Origin: Grimontia sedimenti
Lineage (GTDB): Bacteria > Pseudomonadota > Gammaproteobacteria > Enterobacterales > Vibrionaceae
NCBI RefSeq assembly: GCF_011045095.1
Contig: NZ_JAALDL010000017.1
Coordinates: 38,782 to 102,781, forward strand
Direction of reading: 5' to 3'
Length of the DNA: 64,000 bases
Below the pieces are notes generated by a model. It ran no database searches. It was not told the DNA's origin and saw only the letters and a program-made list of their open reading frames with translations. Position numbers and translations under genes: made by a program. This document shows, one piece after another, positions 48,353-58,468 of this stretch. Each line of letters opens with the position of its first letter. Positions within the stretch are counted from its first letter, which is position 1.

Positions 48353-49362
48353 TGAAGCGTCGGTCACAACGCGGCGTTGCCCTTTTGGTGGTGCTACTCA
48401 TCATGGCATTGATGACCACGGTTGCGGTCAGCATGTCGGGTAGGATGTTTGTAAACTTCAACCGGGCAGAAAGTCAGGTGCGATATCAACAAGCCTACTG
48501 GTACGCCCAATCGGTTGAATCCTTGGCCCGTTTTGGTATCGAGGAAAGCTTCGACAGTAACGATACTGTGACCCTCAGTCAGCCGTGGGCTGTACGTGAT
48601 CAGGTTTATCCGCTCGATGGTGGCCAGGCGACGGGTAATGTTTACGACCGACAGGCGTGTTTTAACGTCAACGGACTTCGCAGTGTGAAACCGACGGAAA
48701 ATGGCACTAACCCTAAAATGGTGGTGTCGTTTCAACAGCTGATTGAATCGCAGGGCATCGACAGCTTTGAAGCGGAAACTGCGGCAGCGGCAACCTGGGA
48801 ATTTGTCGATACTGACACCAATGTCCAGTCGCCGCTAGGCGTGGAAGACAGTGAATACGAAGCGCGTCCCGTGCCACACGTAGCGCCAAACAGTTTTATC
48901 GCGGACATCTCTGAATGGCGTGCCATCAATGGCGTGACGCAAGATATGTTCGACAAAGTTGGTTCGCTACTTTGTGCGATTCCCAGCGATAAGTTGGTGG
49001 TGAACGTTAACACACTGACCGAGGAAGATGCGCCAATATTGAGCGCCATCTTCCACCCGAACCTCAGTGAGGATCAGGCAAAAGAATTGATCAACGGAAG
49101 AAACGCCGTTGATGGCTGGCAGGACGTGGCCAGCTTTATGGCCGAGCCAGTACTGGCGGGCATTGAACAAGATGAAAGGGAACGACTGCAGCAATATTTG
49201 GATGTGCGCAGCCGCTACTTTGAATTGGATACAGAAATTACCCTCGACAGCGTGACGCTAAGACTGCGTTCTTTGCTGAAGAGGGATGACAACGGCGCGG
49301 TAACCGTTATCCGTCGTCGCTTTGGAGGAATGAGTGAGCGAGATCCTGACAATCAGGCTTAA
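48349..49362 (+). CDS. gspK: Minor pseudopilin GspK (EpsK)
   Basis: A 337-residue large prepilin with leader MMKRRSQRG before VALLVVLLIMAL. Mature position 5 is Leu rather than Glu, which is normal for GspK and fits its place at the very tip. The globular domain follows with the usual alpha domain insertion. It overlaps gspJ by four bases. Confidence 0.95.
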   Translation: MMKRRSQRGVALLVVLLIMALMTTVAVSMSGRMFVNFNRAESQVRYQQAYWYAQSVESLARFGIEESFDSNDTVTLSQPWAVRDQVYPLDGGQATGNVYDRQACFNVNGLRSVKPTENGTNPKMVVSFQQLIESQGIDSFEAETAAAATWEFVDTDTNVQSPLGVEDSEYEARPVPHVAPNSFIADISEWRAINGVTQDMFDKVGSLLCAIPSDKLVVNVNTLTEEDAPILSAIFHPNLSEDQAKELINGRNAVDGWQDVASFMAEPVLAGIEQDERERLQQYLDVRSRYFELDTEITLDSVTLRLRSLLKRDDNGAVTVIRRRFGGMSERDPDNQA

Positions 49363-50542
49363 CAGTGATCCGCAGGAGTTGATCCCCTGGCTGGTCTGGT
49401 CGCCAGCCCAGCAGGAAGTGATTGCTTCTGGTGAGGCCGAGAGCTTGTCACAGCTGACGGATTATGCGGCTGAGCGGGACGTGGTGGCATTGGCTGACAG
49501 TGCTGCTATCACGCTGACTACCGCGACGATTCCTGCGGGCAGTGAACGCCAGCTCGACACCGTTTTACCCTTCCTTTTAGAAGATGACTTGGCACAGGAT
49601 GTGGATCAGGTTCATATCACTTTGCTGGGGAAAAGCGGCGAGCTTGCCAATGTTGCCGTGGTCGAGCACAAGCTACTCCAGCGTTGGCTGGACGATTTGG
49701 CTGATGCTGGACTGCATATTCGTAAGCTGGTGCCGGATTGCTTGTGTTTGCCAATGCATGATGATGGCTACAGTGCGGCGAATCTGAACCATCGCTGGCT
49801 GATGCGCACCGGCGAAACAGAGGGCAGCGCCGTCGAAGAAGGCTGGCTGCCAGTTTGGCTGCAAAGCATTAACAGTCTCCATGAAGAGGATGGCGGTACT
49901 AAAACCGTCTACAGCTATTCAGATGTCCCGGAAGACATGGGTGACAACTGGAAAACTGAACCGTGTGAGCTGGTGATGCTTCTCCTTGCTCAACAGGCGA
50001 TGCAAAGCCGCTACAACCTGCTGGCAGGACACTACAAACCACAGAACCAGATTTACAAACATCTTAAGCCTTGGCGCGGCGCGGCGATTGCCGCGGCGGT
50101 GTTATTGGCCGTGTTGGGTGGCGAGAAAATCGCAGACATCTATCAGATGGAAGCGCAGGCCGCGCAATACCGTGAGCAAAGCGAAGCGAAAGTGCGCGCA
50201 CTTCTGCCGCAAAATCAGCGTATCCCGACCACCAGTTATATGCGCCGTATCATCGAAGGAGAAGTGAGCAGGCTCTCCGGTGGTGGCAACCAATCAGGCG
50301 TGATGGTGTGGATGTCCGAATTAGGCCCGCTGTTAGAATCTGCGCCGGGCATCCAGCTCGATGCGCTTCGGTTCGATCAGGACCGCGGGGAGCTTCGTTT
50401 GAATGCGCGTGGAAAGGATTTCGGAGACTTCGAGAAATTGCGTGAAGCCTTGTCGACCAAATACAACACAGAGCTGGGGCAGCTAAGCCGCGATCAGCAA
50501 ACCGTGACCGGCGCCTTTGTATTGCGTAAGGAGCCATCATGA
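49334..50542 (+). CDS. gspL: Type II secretion protein GspL (EpsL)
   Basis: A 402-residue bitopic protein: a cytoplasmic actin-like domain (residues about 1-235) that binds GspE, one membrane helix (about 252-268, AAIAAAVLLAVLG) and a periplasmic ferredoxin-like domain that pairs with GspM. It anchors the ATPase to the membrane. Its start overlaps gspK by 29 bases. Confidence 0.94.
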   Translation: MSEILTIRLNSDPQELIPWLVWSPAQQEVIASGEAESLSQLTDYAAERDVVALADSAAITLTTATIPAGSERQLDTVLPFLLEDDLAQDVDQVHITLLGKSGELANVAVVEHKLLQRWLDDLADAGLHIRKLVPDCLCLPMHDDGYSAANLNHRWLMRTGETEGSAVEEGWLPVWLQSINSLHEEDGGTKTVYSYSDVPEDMGDNWKTEPCELVMLLLAQQAMQSRYNLLAGHYKPQNQIYKHLKPWRGAAIAAAVLLAVLGGEKIADIYQMEAQAAQYREQSEAKVRALLPQNQRIPTTSYMRRIIEGEVSRLSGGGNQSGVMVWMSELGPLLESAPGIQLDALRFDQDRGELRLNARGKDFGDFEKLREALSTKYNTELGQLSRDQQTVTGAFVLRKEPS

Positions 50543-51024
50543 ACGCATTGATTGCTTATTGGAAAGGCCTATCGCGCCGCGAGCAACGCTTGCTGAGTGT
50601 CGCAAGCGCAGTATTGGTTCTGGGTGTCCTTTACTGGGGAGTTATCAGTCCATTACAGGAACGTGCCGAGCAGGCCCAACAACGTTTGAATAGCGAGCGT
50701 AGCTTGCTGAGTTGGGTGGATGGCAAAGCCGCCGAAATCCAAGCGTTGCGCCGTGTGGCTGGAAACAGCGGTCAGGTGAGCGCCCTCCCACTTAACCAGT
50801 CTGTGACCACGTCAGTTAAGCGTTATAACCTCGAAATTGTGCGTTTGCAGCCTCAGCAGGAAGAGATTCAAGTGTGGCTGAAGCCGATGCCATTCAATTC
50901 ACTTATCAGCTGGCTTGACTACCTATCGATTAATCACGGCGTCGAAGTGAAGTTTATTGATGTGGGCAAAACCGACACTCAGGGTGTCGTTGAAGTAAAA
51001 CGACTGCAACTGGGAAGAGGGTAA
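50539..51024 (+). CDS. gspM: Type II secretion protein GspM (EpsM)
   Basis: A 161-residue inner-membrane protein with the LSRREQRLL start, one helix (about residues 18-37) and a periplasmic ferredoxin-like domain that dimerises with GspL. The ATG overlaps the gspL TGA. Confidence 0.94.
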   Translation: MNALIAYWKGLSRREQRLLSVASAVLVLGVLYWGVISPLQERAEQAQQRLNSERSLLSWVDGKAAEIQALRRVAGNSGQVSALPLNQSVTTSVKRYNLEIVRLQPQQEEIQVWLKPMPFNSLISWLDYLSINHGVEVKFIDVGKTDTQGVVEVKRLQLGRG

Positions 51025-51025
51025 G

Positions 51026-51775
51026 ATGAAACGTGTGATCCTATGGAGCGTGCTTTTTCTTGTCGTATTGATCTCGAGCGCTGTGGTGCACATTCCGGCG
51101 AATCTGGTTGTGCGTTACCTTCCGCCCATGCAAGGACTGTCGCTCAGTGGCGTATCGGGAACCTTGTGGAATGGCTCGGCGTCTAATTTTACGTTTCAAG
51201 GTCGGGAAATGGGTGCGTTGAAGTGGCAGTTCAATCCACTGAAACTCTTTACCGGCAAAGCAGATGTGGAACTGCGCCTTTCTGGCTCGCCGGGTTTGTC
51301 GGCGCGCGGAAACCTGGGATATAGCCTGGGTGGTCTCTACGCGAATAACCTTTTGGTCTCGGCGTCTGCCAATGTGGTGCAGTCGTTTATTCCGTATCCA
51401 ATGCCTGTTAGTCTGTCCGGACAGTTTGATTTAACCGTACGCGATTACCTGTTTAACCAACAGCCTTTCTGTGAATCGCTCGCTGGCAACCTTGCTTGGT
51501 CGCAAGGCAACGTGGCTTCACCCATCGGCACGATTGATCCGGGTTTAGTGGTCGCGCAATTGTCCTGCAATGAAGGTCAGTTGGTGATGGATGGTGACAG
51601 TGCGTCTGATGCGATTGAAACTGATTTCAATATTTCGCTGTCACCGGATCAACGCTATAGCCTGAATGGTTGGTTTGCGCCGGGAGAGACATTTCCCGAA
51701 AGCATGCGAGGCCAACTTGGTTTCTTAGGTACGCCGGACAGCGAAGGCCGTTATCGCCTCAGTTTCAGCGGTTAA
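51026..51775 (+). CDS. gspN: Type II secretion protein GspN (EpsN)
   Basis: A 249-residue protein with an N-terminal membrane anchor (about residues 4-24) and a beta-rich periplasmic domain with the GLSLSGVSGTLWNGSA segment of the GspN family. Its role in secretion is minor or unclear and it is absent from many systems. Last secretion gene of the operon; nudE follows at 13 bases. Confidence 0.93.
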   Translation: MKRVILWSVLFLVVLISSAVVHIPANLVVRYLPPMQGLSLSGVSGTLWNGSASNFTFQGREMGALKWQFNPLKLFTGKADVELRLSGSPGLSARGNLGYSLGGLYANNLLVSASANVVQSFIPYPMPVSLSGQFDLTVRDYLFNQQPFCESLAGNLAWSQGNVASPIGTIDPGLVVAQLSCNEGQLVMDGDSASDAIETDFNISLSPDQRYSLNGWFAPGETFPESMRGQLGFLGTPDSEGRYRLSFSG

Positions 51776-51788
51776 CGGGAGAGCAAGC

Positions 51789-52340
51789 ATGAAAAAGCAG
51801 ATTCCACCTGAAATTCTGGACGCTAAGGTTGTTGCTAAATCGCGTCTGTTTCAGATTGAAGCCTTGGATCTAAAGTTCAGTAACGGTGAAGAGCGCACTT
51901 ACGAGCGCATGAAACCAAGCGGCCGCAATGCTGTGATGGTGGTGCCAGTGACAGAAAACGGCGACTTACTGTTGGTGCGCGAATACGCTGCCGGAACTGA
52001 ACGTTATGAACTAGGCTTTCCAAAGGGGCTGATTGATCCGGGTGAGACCGCCTTAGAAGCGGCAAACCGAGAACTTAAAGAAGAAATTGGTTTCGGTGCT
52101 CATCAATTGTTCCCGCTGAAAGAAGTGGTGCTCGCACCGTCTTATTTTTCCAGCAAAATGACCCTGCTGCTGGCGCAGGACCTGTATCCAGAGAAGCTCG
52201 AGGGCGATGAACCTGAGCCGTTGGAATTGGTCCGTTGGCCTGTTGCGCAGGCAGAAGAATTGTTATCTCACGTCGATTTTGGGGAAGCGCGCAGTATTAC
52301 TGCATTACTGTTGGCCTTGAGAGAGCTTTCCGGCCGTTGA
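51789..52340 (+). CDS. nudE: ADP compounds hydrolase NudE
   Basis: A 183-residue Nudix hydrolase. The Nudix box GLIDPGETALEAANRELKEE(IG) is complete at about residues 80-102. NudE cleaves ADP-ribose, NADH and Ap3A type compounds to nucleoside monophosphates. It follows gspN closely and may be transcribed from the eps operon, as in V. cholerae. Confidence 0.92.
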   Translation: MKKQIPPEILDAKVVAKSRLFQIEALDLKFSNGEERTYERMKPSGRNAVMVVPVTENGDLLLVREYAAGTERYELGFPKGLIDPGETALEAANRELKEEIGFGAHQLFPLKEVVLAPSYFSSKMTLLLAQDLYPEKLEGDEPEPLELVRWPVAQAEELLSHVDFGEARSITALLLALRELSGR

Positions 52341-52402
52341 TCACTTCGTGACCAAAGACCATTGGACAAAGTCGTAGTGTGAGAGCCCAAGAGGAGTGTT
52401 AC

Positions 52403-53218
52403 ATGGAGCTGTCACAACTGCTTCAACCCGTGATAGAGATTGCCCGGGCTTCCGGTCAGGTGATCCTGGATATCTATCAGCGTGGTGAATTTGAAAAGAA
52501 CATCAAAAGCGATGACACACCAGTGACCAGCGCCGATCTCGCGGCGCACAAACTGGTTACTGAACGCCTGAGTGCATTAACCCCGGATATTCCTGTGCTG
52601 TCAGAAGAAGACGCTTCGATTCCGTTTGCTGAGCGTGGCAACTGGGAGCGTTACTGGCTGGTGGATCCGCTGGACGGCACACAGGAGTTCATTGCCGGAA
52701 GTGGCGACTTTGCCACCATTATCGCACTGGTGGAAAACAATCAGCCGGTGATGGGTGTGGTGTATGGTCCAGTTTCCGGGGTTTCATACTATGCTGCCAA
52801 AGGTCACGGGGCGTGGAAGGTGATGCCGGATGGCGAAAAACACCGTCTGTCTATCCTCAAGCATGAAGATGAACTCGCATCTCTGTCGATTGCGATAAGC
52901 CGTCGTCAGGACATCAAAGCGATCACTGACCGCCTTGAGCCTAGCCGCAACTATGATTTGGTGCCTCTGGGTTCTGCGGCGCTGAAGTCCTGCTTAGTCG
53001 CAGAAGGCGCGGTGGATTGCTACCTTCGCCTTGGCCCAACCGGCGAATGGGACACGGCGGCGACCCAATGCATCGTAGAAGAAGCGGGCGGACGTATTCT
53101 GGATATGACGCTTTCACCGCTGTCCTACAACGAGAGGGACTCGCTGGAAAACCCGAATTTCATTGTACTGGGTGATACCGAACTGCCTTGGCGACAGATT
53201 GTGAGGCTGGAAGGCTAA
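52403..53218 (+). CDS. cysQ: 3'(2'),5'-bisphosphate nucleotidase CysQ
   Basis: A 271-residue member of the inositol monophosphatase superfamily that hydrolyses PAP, the by-product of sulfate assimilation. The metal-binding motifs are SEEDASI near residue 74, DPLDGTQEF near 93 and GPTGEWDTAA near 213. The ATG at 52403 has GAGGAG upstream; an in-frame ATG-less extension from 52379 is not needed. A strong terminator follows, ending the gsp-nudE-cysQ stretch. Confidence 0.95.
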   Translation: MELSQLLQPVIEIARASGQVILDIYQRGEFEKNIKSDDTPVTSADLAAHKLVTERLSALTPDIPVLSEEDASIPFAERGNWERYWLVDPLDGTQEFIAGSGDFATIIALVENNQPVMGVVYGPVSGVSYYAAKGHGAWKVMPDGEKHRLSILKHEDELASLSIAISRRQDIKAITDRLEPSRNYDLVPLGSAALKSCLVAEGAVDCYLRLGPTGEWDTAATQCIVEEAGGRILDMTLSPLSYNERDSLENPNFIVLGDTELPWRQIVRLEG

Positions 53219-53249
53219 CCTAGCCACCTTTCACTTTCGTCCAGAGACA

Positions 53250-53277
53250 AAAAACGGAGCAGAAGCTCCGTTTTTTT
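53250..53277 (+). terminator. Bidirectional terminator between cysQ and sthA
   Basis: A 7-bp stem ACGGAGC/GCTCCGT (53254-53271) with an AGAA loop, seven T after it and A residues before it, serves both convergent genes. Confidence 0.9.
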
Positions 53278-53292
53278 ATTGCCTGCGGCAAA

Positions 53293-54708
53293 TCAGAACA
53301 GACGGTTAAGGCCGTTCAAGGCTGCTACGCGGTAGGCTTCTGCCATGGTCGGATAGTTGAAGGTAGTATTGATGAAGTAATCCAACGTATTCCCTTCGCC
53401 TTTTTGCTCAAAGATCGCCTGACCGATGTGGATGATCTCCGCCGCACGCTCACCAAAACAGTGGATCCCCAAGATCTCTTTAGTTTCGCGGTGGAACAGG
53501 ATTTTCAGGCTTCCCACATCCATGCCAGCAATCTGTGCGCGCGCCAAATGCTTAAACTGCGCGCGTCCCACTTCATAAGGCACTTTTGCCGCGGTTAGTT
53601 CCTGCTCGGTTTTACCCACTGAGCTGATTTCCGGAATGGTGTAAATCCCGGTTGGGATATGATCGATAAGGCGGCCTTTGGCCTGACCTTCCACCATTGC
53701 CTGAGCGACGATTCGACCCTGATCGTAAGCTGCACTCGCAAGGCTTGGATAACCAATCACATCACCAACCGCGTAAACGTGCTCTACTTCGGTGCCGTAG
53801 TTATCGTTCACTTTGAGCTGACCACGTGAATCTGCCTTCAAGCCGACGGCTTTCAGGTTCAGCGCATCGGTATTACCGGTACGGCCGTTAGCAAACAAAA
53901 TACAGTCAGCTTTCATCTTCTTGCCGGACTGTAGATGCAAGATAACGCCGTCTTTGGTGCCTTCGATTTTCTCGTAGGTCTCATCATTACGGATCAGAAC
54001 GCCGCTGTTCCAGAAGTGGTAGGAAAGCGAGTCTGACATTTCGTTATCGAGGAACGAGAGCAGGCGGTCACGGGTATTGATCAAATCCACTTTAATACCA
54101 AGACCACGGAAGATAGACGCATATTCGCTGCCGATAACGCCCGCTCCATAGATGATGACGTGACGAGGGTCGTGCTGCAGCGAGAGGATAGAGTCACTGT
54201 CATAGATACGCGGATGCTTGAAGTCGACATCTTTTGGACGGTAAGGGCGTGAACCTGTCGCGATAACGAATTTGTCGGCCGTGTATTTGTCGACGCTGCC
54301 ATCCGCGGCTTTTACTTCAATTTCGTGCGTGCCGCTGAACTTGGCGCTGCCGTGAATGATGCTACAGAGGTTCCTGTCGTAAAAGCCCTGACGCATGCGG
54401 GTCTGTTTGCCAATAACTGATTGGGCATGGCCAAGAATGGCGGAAAAGGTACTGTGTACCTGCTTGTTGTCGCCAGTATAAATAGGGCTCTGGTTGAACT
54501 CGATAATACGGCTGACGGTGTGTCTCAACGCTTTGGATGGAATGGTGCCCCAGTGGGTACACCCGCCGCCAACGGTACCTTCTTTTTCAATCACCGCGAC
54601 GCGTAAGCCCGCTTTGGTCAGGCCCATGGCAGCCCCTTCGCCGCCAGGGCCGCTACCTATTACGATGACATCAAAATGGTTAGACGATGTAGGGGTCGCT
54701 TTGCTCAT
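53293..54708 (-). CDS. sthA: Soluble pyridine nucleotide transhydrogenase
   Basis: The 471-residue flavoprotein passes hydride between NADPH and NAD, mainly to remove excess NADPH. It has the FAD motif [10 protein letters not shown] near residue 18, [17 protein letters not shown] (with a Cys-Thr-His-Trp-Gly-Thr in place of the redox disulfide, the SthA signature), the NAD-binding [11 protein letters not shown] near 190 and the C-terminal [10 protein letters not shown] interface. The ATG at 54708 matches family length; another in-frame ATG at 54732 cannot be excluded because neither has a strong ribosome site. sthA lies beside fabR in E. coli too. Confidence 0.95.
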   Translation of the reverse strand: MSKATPTSSNHFDVIVIGSGPGGEGAAMGLTKAGLRVAVIEKEGTVGGGCTHWGTIPSKALRHTVSRIIEFNQSPIYTGDNKQVHSTFSAILGHAQSVIGKQTRMRQGFYDRNLCSIIHGSAKFSGTHEIEVKAADGSVDKYTADKFVIATGSRPYRPKDVDFKHPRIYDSDSILSLQHDPRHVIIYGAGVIGSEYASIFRGLGIKVDLINTRDRLLSFLDNEMSDSLSYHFWNSGVLIRNDETYEKIEGTKDGVILHLQSGKKMKADCILFANGRTGNTDALNLKAVGLKADSRGQLKVNDNYGTEVEHVYAVGDVIGYPSLASAAYDQGRIVAQAMVEGQAKGRLIDHIPTGIYTIPEISSVGKTEQELTAAKVPYEVGRAQFKHLARAQIAGMDVGSLKILFHRETKEILGIHCFGERAAEIIHIGQAIFEQKGEGNTLDYFINTTFNYPTMAEAYRVAALNGLNRLF

Positions 54709-54865
54709 GTCCGTATGGCCTTTTGTTTTCATTATGTTAAGGATTGCGGGCTAAGTGTAGCGCTCACAAGGCGTGGCGAGAATCAACTCGCTCCTATTCA
54801 GCGTAGGTGATCACGCAACTTAACGTAAAAACAGGCCTCTAAATGCATATACGAAAGGAAATGCC

Positions 54866-55840
54866 CTAGAAAAAGACGCTAAACCCTGCCGAGAAGAAAT
54901 ATTCATCGTAATCATAGAAGTCGATATTCGAGGTGTGATGGGTGTAGCTCGCTAAAGAGACAAACGAGAAATCCTCAAAACCAAACAGATTTGCATACTC
55001 ATAGGCACCGAATGCTGTGTAATGCGTATCTGAACGTTTTTCATCTTCAAATATAGGGTTTGGCGCTTTGTATTTTGATGAGCCGGTAGTTAGCGTTGCT
55101 GCAAACTTGTGGCGTTGATGGAGCTTGAACCATGTGCCTTCCGCACCAAGGTGATCATAGGCCATCGCATCACCCTTAGTGTCATGGTGCAGGTAGCGAA
55201 GAGAAACGCTATAGCCGCTTGTTGGCGTCAGCATGCCTTGGTAACTCAGCTTGCCAAAATAGCTGTTGCCATCTCTGTTCATCAGTTGTTGAGTGTCTTG
55301 AGTTACTCCCGATAATTCCTCATCCACCTTGATGTTTGCGATGCCGATATCAACGGAGTAGGCAGAGCCATTGATGTTGGAGAGTGAGAAAAGATAGGCG
55401 TTGCCCGTTCTGTCAGTGGTTTCTCTTGCTGCGTCAAAATTGTAAGGGTCCTTCCACACTTCTTCACTGAGCACGGTTGGGAGGAACGCCAGACTCACTT
55501 TAGTGCCGGAGTCAGTCAAATAGCGATAACCCATTTCCAGAGCAATGAGACCCGTGGCAATGTCTTCGCGGGATGTACCAATAAAAACCTGTTTATTAAG
55601 GTCTTCGCCAAAGGTGTAGGTAAGGTTGCCAAGCGCTCCCCCAATTAACTCCTCGGTGCGTTTTTGTGCGCCATTTGGTAAATACTCATCACCAGAGGTC
55701 GATAAATTTGAGTTCGTCGAAGACATGCCCGCCAACATGGAAAACTCACCAGTCACCCCTTCTTCTTTGGCTAGTTGTGCGTTACTTATTGAGGAGAAAC
55801 CCGCGAAGAGGAGGCAGGTGGCAACTTTTACATGTTTCAT
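54866..55840 (-). CDS. DUF2860 family outer-membrane beta-barrel protein
   Basis: A 324-residue protein with a signal peptide (cleavage after SNA, residue 21), alternating amphipathic strands and a C-terminal Phe (GFSVFF), the recognition signal for the BAM complex. It resembles DUF2860 proteins of vibrios; function unknown. It is a single gene inserted between sthA and fabR relative to the E. coli order. The flanking gaps (54709-54865, 55841-56119) show no recognisable sites. Confidence 0.8.
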   Translation of the reverse strand: MKHVKVATCLLFAGFSSISNAQLAKEEGVTGEFSMLAGMSSTNSNLSTSGDEYLPNGAQKRTEELIGGALGNLTYTFGEDLNKQVFIGTSREDIATGLIALEMGYRYLTDSGTKVSLAFLPTVLSEEVWKDPYNFDAARETTDRTGNAYLFSLSNINGSAYSVDIGIANIKVDEELSGVTQDTQQLMNRDGNSYFGKLSYQGMLTPTSGYSVSLRYLHHDTKGDAMAYDHLGAEGTWFKLHQRHKFAATLTTGSSKYKAPNPIFEDEKRSDTHYTAFGAYEYANLFGFEDFSFVSLASYTHHTSNIDFYDYDEYFFSAGFSVFF

Positions 55841-56119
55841 AAATCAGGCCTTCTGTGTCGTTAACAGGAATGAGCATATGGCGCTGATCTTAGAGCGAAT
55901 AATAAATGAGCGACATGACTCAAATTTGTCAGTATTGGCTGGGGTTATGGCATGAAAAGGACCGGCAAGGCATTAAATGAGGTGTTTGGGGTTTTTGAAT
56001 GAGGCAAGTTGATGAATAGGACAATAAAGCTTCTTAACGTAGTTTGAGTATTAGCACTGAACTCACTAAAAAAACCGAGTATAGTTTGCGGTTAGATTTC
56101 ATGAGGTAAAACACTGACG

Positions 56120-56764
56120 ATGGGAATTAGAGCTCAACAGAAAGAAAAAACCCGGCGAACGCTGATTGACGCGGCTTTTAGCCAACTCAGCGCAGACCGA
56201 AGCTTTTCCAGTCTCAGCTTACGCGAAGTGGCACGTGAAGCCGGTATTGCACCGACGTCGTTTTACCGCCACTTCAAAGATATGGACGAACTTGGCCTGA
56301 CCATGGTGGATGAAGGTGGTTTGTTGTTGCGTCAATTGATGCGACAAGCTCGCCAACGTATCGCCACCGAAGGTAGCGTTGTCAGAACGTCAGTAGAAAC
56401 CTTTATGGAATTTATCGAAAGCAGCCCCAATGTATTCAGGCTGCTATTGCGTGAACGTTCCGGTACTTCAGCGGCTTTCCGTGCAGCCGTCGCACGTGAA
56501 ATTCAACACTTTATCGCTGAGCTGACGGAATATTTCCAGGCGACAGGCGGATCGACCCGAGATGAAGCCTATAATCAGGCAGAGGCATGTGTCACATTGG
56601 TATTCAGCTCAGGTGCAGAAGCACTGGATCTGGACAAGCGCGCACGTGCTGAACTCGCGGAACGTCTGGTGACCCAGCTGCGCATTATTGCGAAAGGCGC
56701 TTACTGGTACCGTAAAGAACGTGAACGCAATGCTCTCAAGGATAAGTTGTCTTCAGGCAGGTAA
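56120..56764 (+). CDS. fabR: Unsaturated fatty acid synthesis repressor FabR
   Basis: A 214-residue TetR-family regulator. The N-terminal helix-turn-helix ([26 protein letters not shown], about residues 33-58, shown here in pieces of the same helix pair) is intact. FabR represses fabA and fabB in response to the unsaturated acyl pool. yijD follows five bases after its stop in the same operon, as in E. coli. Confidence 0.95.
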   Translation: MGIRAQQKEKTRRTLIDAAFSQLSADRSFSSLSLREVAREAGIAPTSFYRHFKDMDELGLTMVDEGGLLLRQLMRQARQRIATEGSVVRTSVETFMEFIESSPNVFRLLLRERSGTSAAFRAAVAREIQHFIAELTEYFQATGGSTRDEAYNQAEACVTLVFSSGAEALDLDKRARAELAERLVTQLRIIAKGAYWYRKERERNALKDKLSSGR

Positions 56765-56769
56765 GTAAT

Positions 56770-57156
56770 ATGGAACAGAATCACCAATCAGAGCGTAAAT
56801 TTCTCCTTCTCGCCGTGGTCGCAGGTCTATGTGGCAGCGCATCACTGGCAACGCTTTTCGTCGATAGCGTTGCTTTCTCCGTTTTCCCGATCATTGCCTT
56901 TATTCTGGCGGTGTACTGCTTTTACCAGCAGCATGTTAACCAACCACTGACCGAGGGCACACCGCTTATCGCGTTTGCCTGTTTCCTGGTCGGTGCCTTT
57001 GGTTATACGGCGTTTGTGCGTATGCAGGTGCCAGAGCTTGGCGGTAACTTCTTCCCAATTATCGTGACCATGCTGTTGGTTTTCTGGGTGGCATTCAAGA
57101 TGGGTTGGCTGAGTGTCGGTGGCACTAAGAAAGAAGAAACCCCTGCCGAAGAGTAA
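56770..57156 (+). CDS. yijD: YijD family (DUF1422) inner-membrane protein
   Basis: A 128-residue protein with four hydrophobic helices (about 13-32, 36-54, 66-84 and 96-115) and a charged C-terminus, matching YijD. Function unknown; conserved linkage to fabR suggests a membrane-lipid role. A shared terminator follows. Confidence 0.9.
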   Translation: MEQNHQSERKFLLLAVVAGLCGSASLATLFVDSVAFSVFPIIAFILAVYCFYQQHVNQPLTEGTPLIAFACFLVGAFGYTAFVRMQVPELGGNFFPIIVTMLLVFWVAFKMGWLSVGGTKKEETPAEE

Positions 57157-57173
57157 TGCTGGCAGTTGACACA

Positions 57174-57199
57174 AAAAAGGCGCCTAAGGCGCCTTTTTC
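57174..57199 (+). terminator. Bidirectional terminator between yijD and trmA
   Basis: A long stem AAAAAGGCGCC/GGCGCCTTTTT with a three-base loop, with A/T tails in both directions. Confidence 0.9.
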
Positions 57200-57212
57200 T
57201 GTTTCTGAACAT

Positions 57213-58319
57213 TTATTTACGCTCAAGTAGCACACCCGCTTCCATATGGTGGGTGTAAGGGAACTGGTCAAACAGCGCAAAACGTGTGATGCGGTGTGTT
57301 TCTGACAGAATATCCAGGTTCTCTTTCAGTGTCTCCGGATTACAGGAGATATACAGAATGCGGTCGTAAGCCTGCACCATGCGGCAGGTACCTTCATCCA
57401 TGCCTGAGCGCGGCGGGTCGACAAAGATAGTGTTGCAGTTGTAGCTTTTCAGATCTACACCGGCTTGCTGCAAGCGGCGGAACTCACGTTTACCTTCCAT
57501 CGCTTCCGTGAATTCTTCTGCAGACATACGGATGATTTGGACATTGTCGATGTTGTTTGCTGCAATGTTCCACTGCGCAGATTCAACAGAGGGCTTAGCC
57601 AGTTCGGTTGCCAGAACGCGATCAAAGTTGTCCGCCAGTGCCAGTGAAAAATTACCGTTACCGCAATAAAGTTCGAGCAGATCGCCTGTGCTGTCCTGAG
57701 TACAATCCACTGCCCACTCAAGCATCTTCTCTGCCACTTTCCCGTTTGGCTGGGTGAAGCTGTTTTCAATTTGCTGGTAGGTCAGGGTGCGATCGTTAAC
57801 GCTCAGCTTTTCCACCACGTAATCGCGGTCAATCACGATCTTTTGCTTACGCGCGCGGCCAATCAGGTTCAGGTTGAAGCCTTCATCGTTCAGACGTTGC
57901 TTCAGCATGCGCGCATTTGCTTCCCATTCTTCGTCAAGCTGACGGTGGTAAAGCATTGAAGCCAGTACTTCACCGCTCAGGGTAGATAGGAAGTCCACCT
58001 GGAACAGTTTGCGACGCAGGCTTTCAATCGGACGGATAGCATCAACCAGCAGAGGCATCAGATCGTTGATGATGCGGCTTGCCTGCGGAAACTGGTCCAC
58101 ACGGTACTTCTGCTTGGTCTCTTGATTGAACATGATGTAATAGAGGTCATCCCCTTCATGCCAGACACGGAATTCCGCACGCATGCGGTAGTGTTTGTCT
58201 GGAGACGGAAACACTTCCAGCTCAGGCGCATTGAACTCGGTAAACGCGTCTTGCATACGCGCGATTTTCTCGTCCAATTGCGCCTGATATTGGGTGGTGT
58301 CAATCAGGGTATTGCTCAT
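57213..58319 (-). CDS. trmA: tRNA (uracil-54-C5)-methyltransferase TrmA
   Basis: The 368-residue enzyme makes ribothymidine at position 54 of tRNA and also methylates tmRNA. It has the SAM site [16 protein letters not shown] near residue 215, the [10 protein letters not shown] segment near 300, and the nucleophile Cys in ISCNPETL near 326. The trmA-btuB-murI order is as in E. coli, with a cobalamin gene inserted between trmA and btuB. Confidence 0.96.
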   Translation of the reverse strand: MSNTLIDTTQYQAQLDEKIARMQDAFTEFNAPELEVFPSPDKHYRMRAEFRVWHEGDDLYYIMFNQETKQKYRVDQFPQASRIINDLMPLLVDAIRPIESLRRKLFQVDFLSTLSGEVLASMLYHRQLDEEWEANARMLKQRLNDEGFNLNLIGRARKQKIVIDRDYVVEKLSVNDRTLTYQQIENSFTQPNGKVAEKMLEWAVDCTQDSTGDLLELYCGNGNFSLALADNFDRVLATELAKPSVESAQWNIAANNIDNVQIIRMSAEEFTEAMEGKREFRRLQQAGVDLKSYNCNTIFVDPPRSGMDEGTCRMVQAYDRILYISCNPETLKENLDILSETHRITRFALFDQFPYTHHMEAGVLLERK

Positions 58320-58468
58320 ATTACCTAACCTGCATAACTAAAAATGAGCGCAAATTGTAAGTAGCGGAACCATATTGTCCAGCCTTTTCGCTGACTTTTT
58401 CGCCAGTAGAAGCGTAAACCTGTGCCTTGGGATAATATTGGCACACTTTAATCAGACCGAGCCTTGTC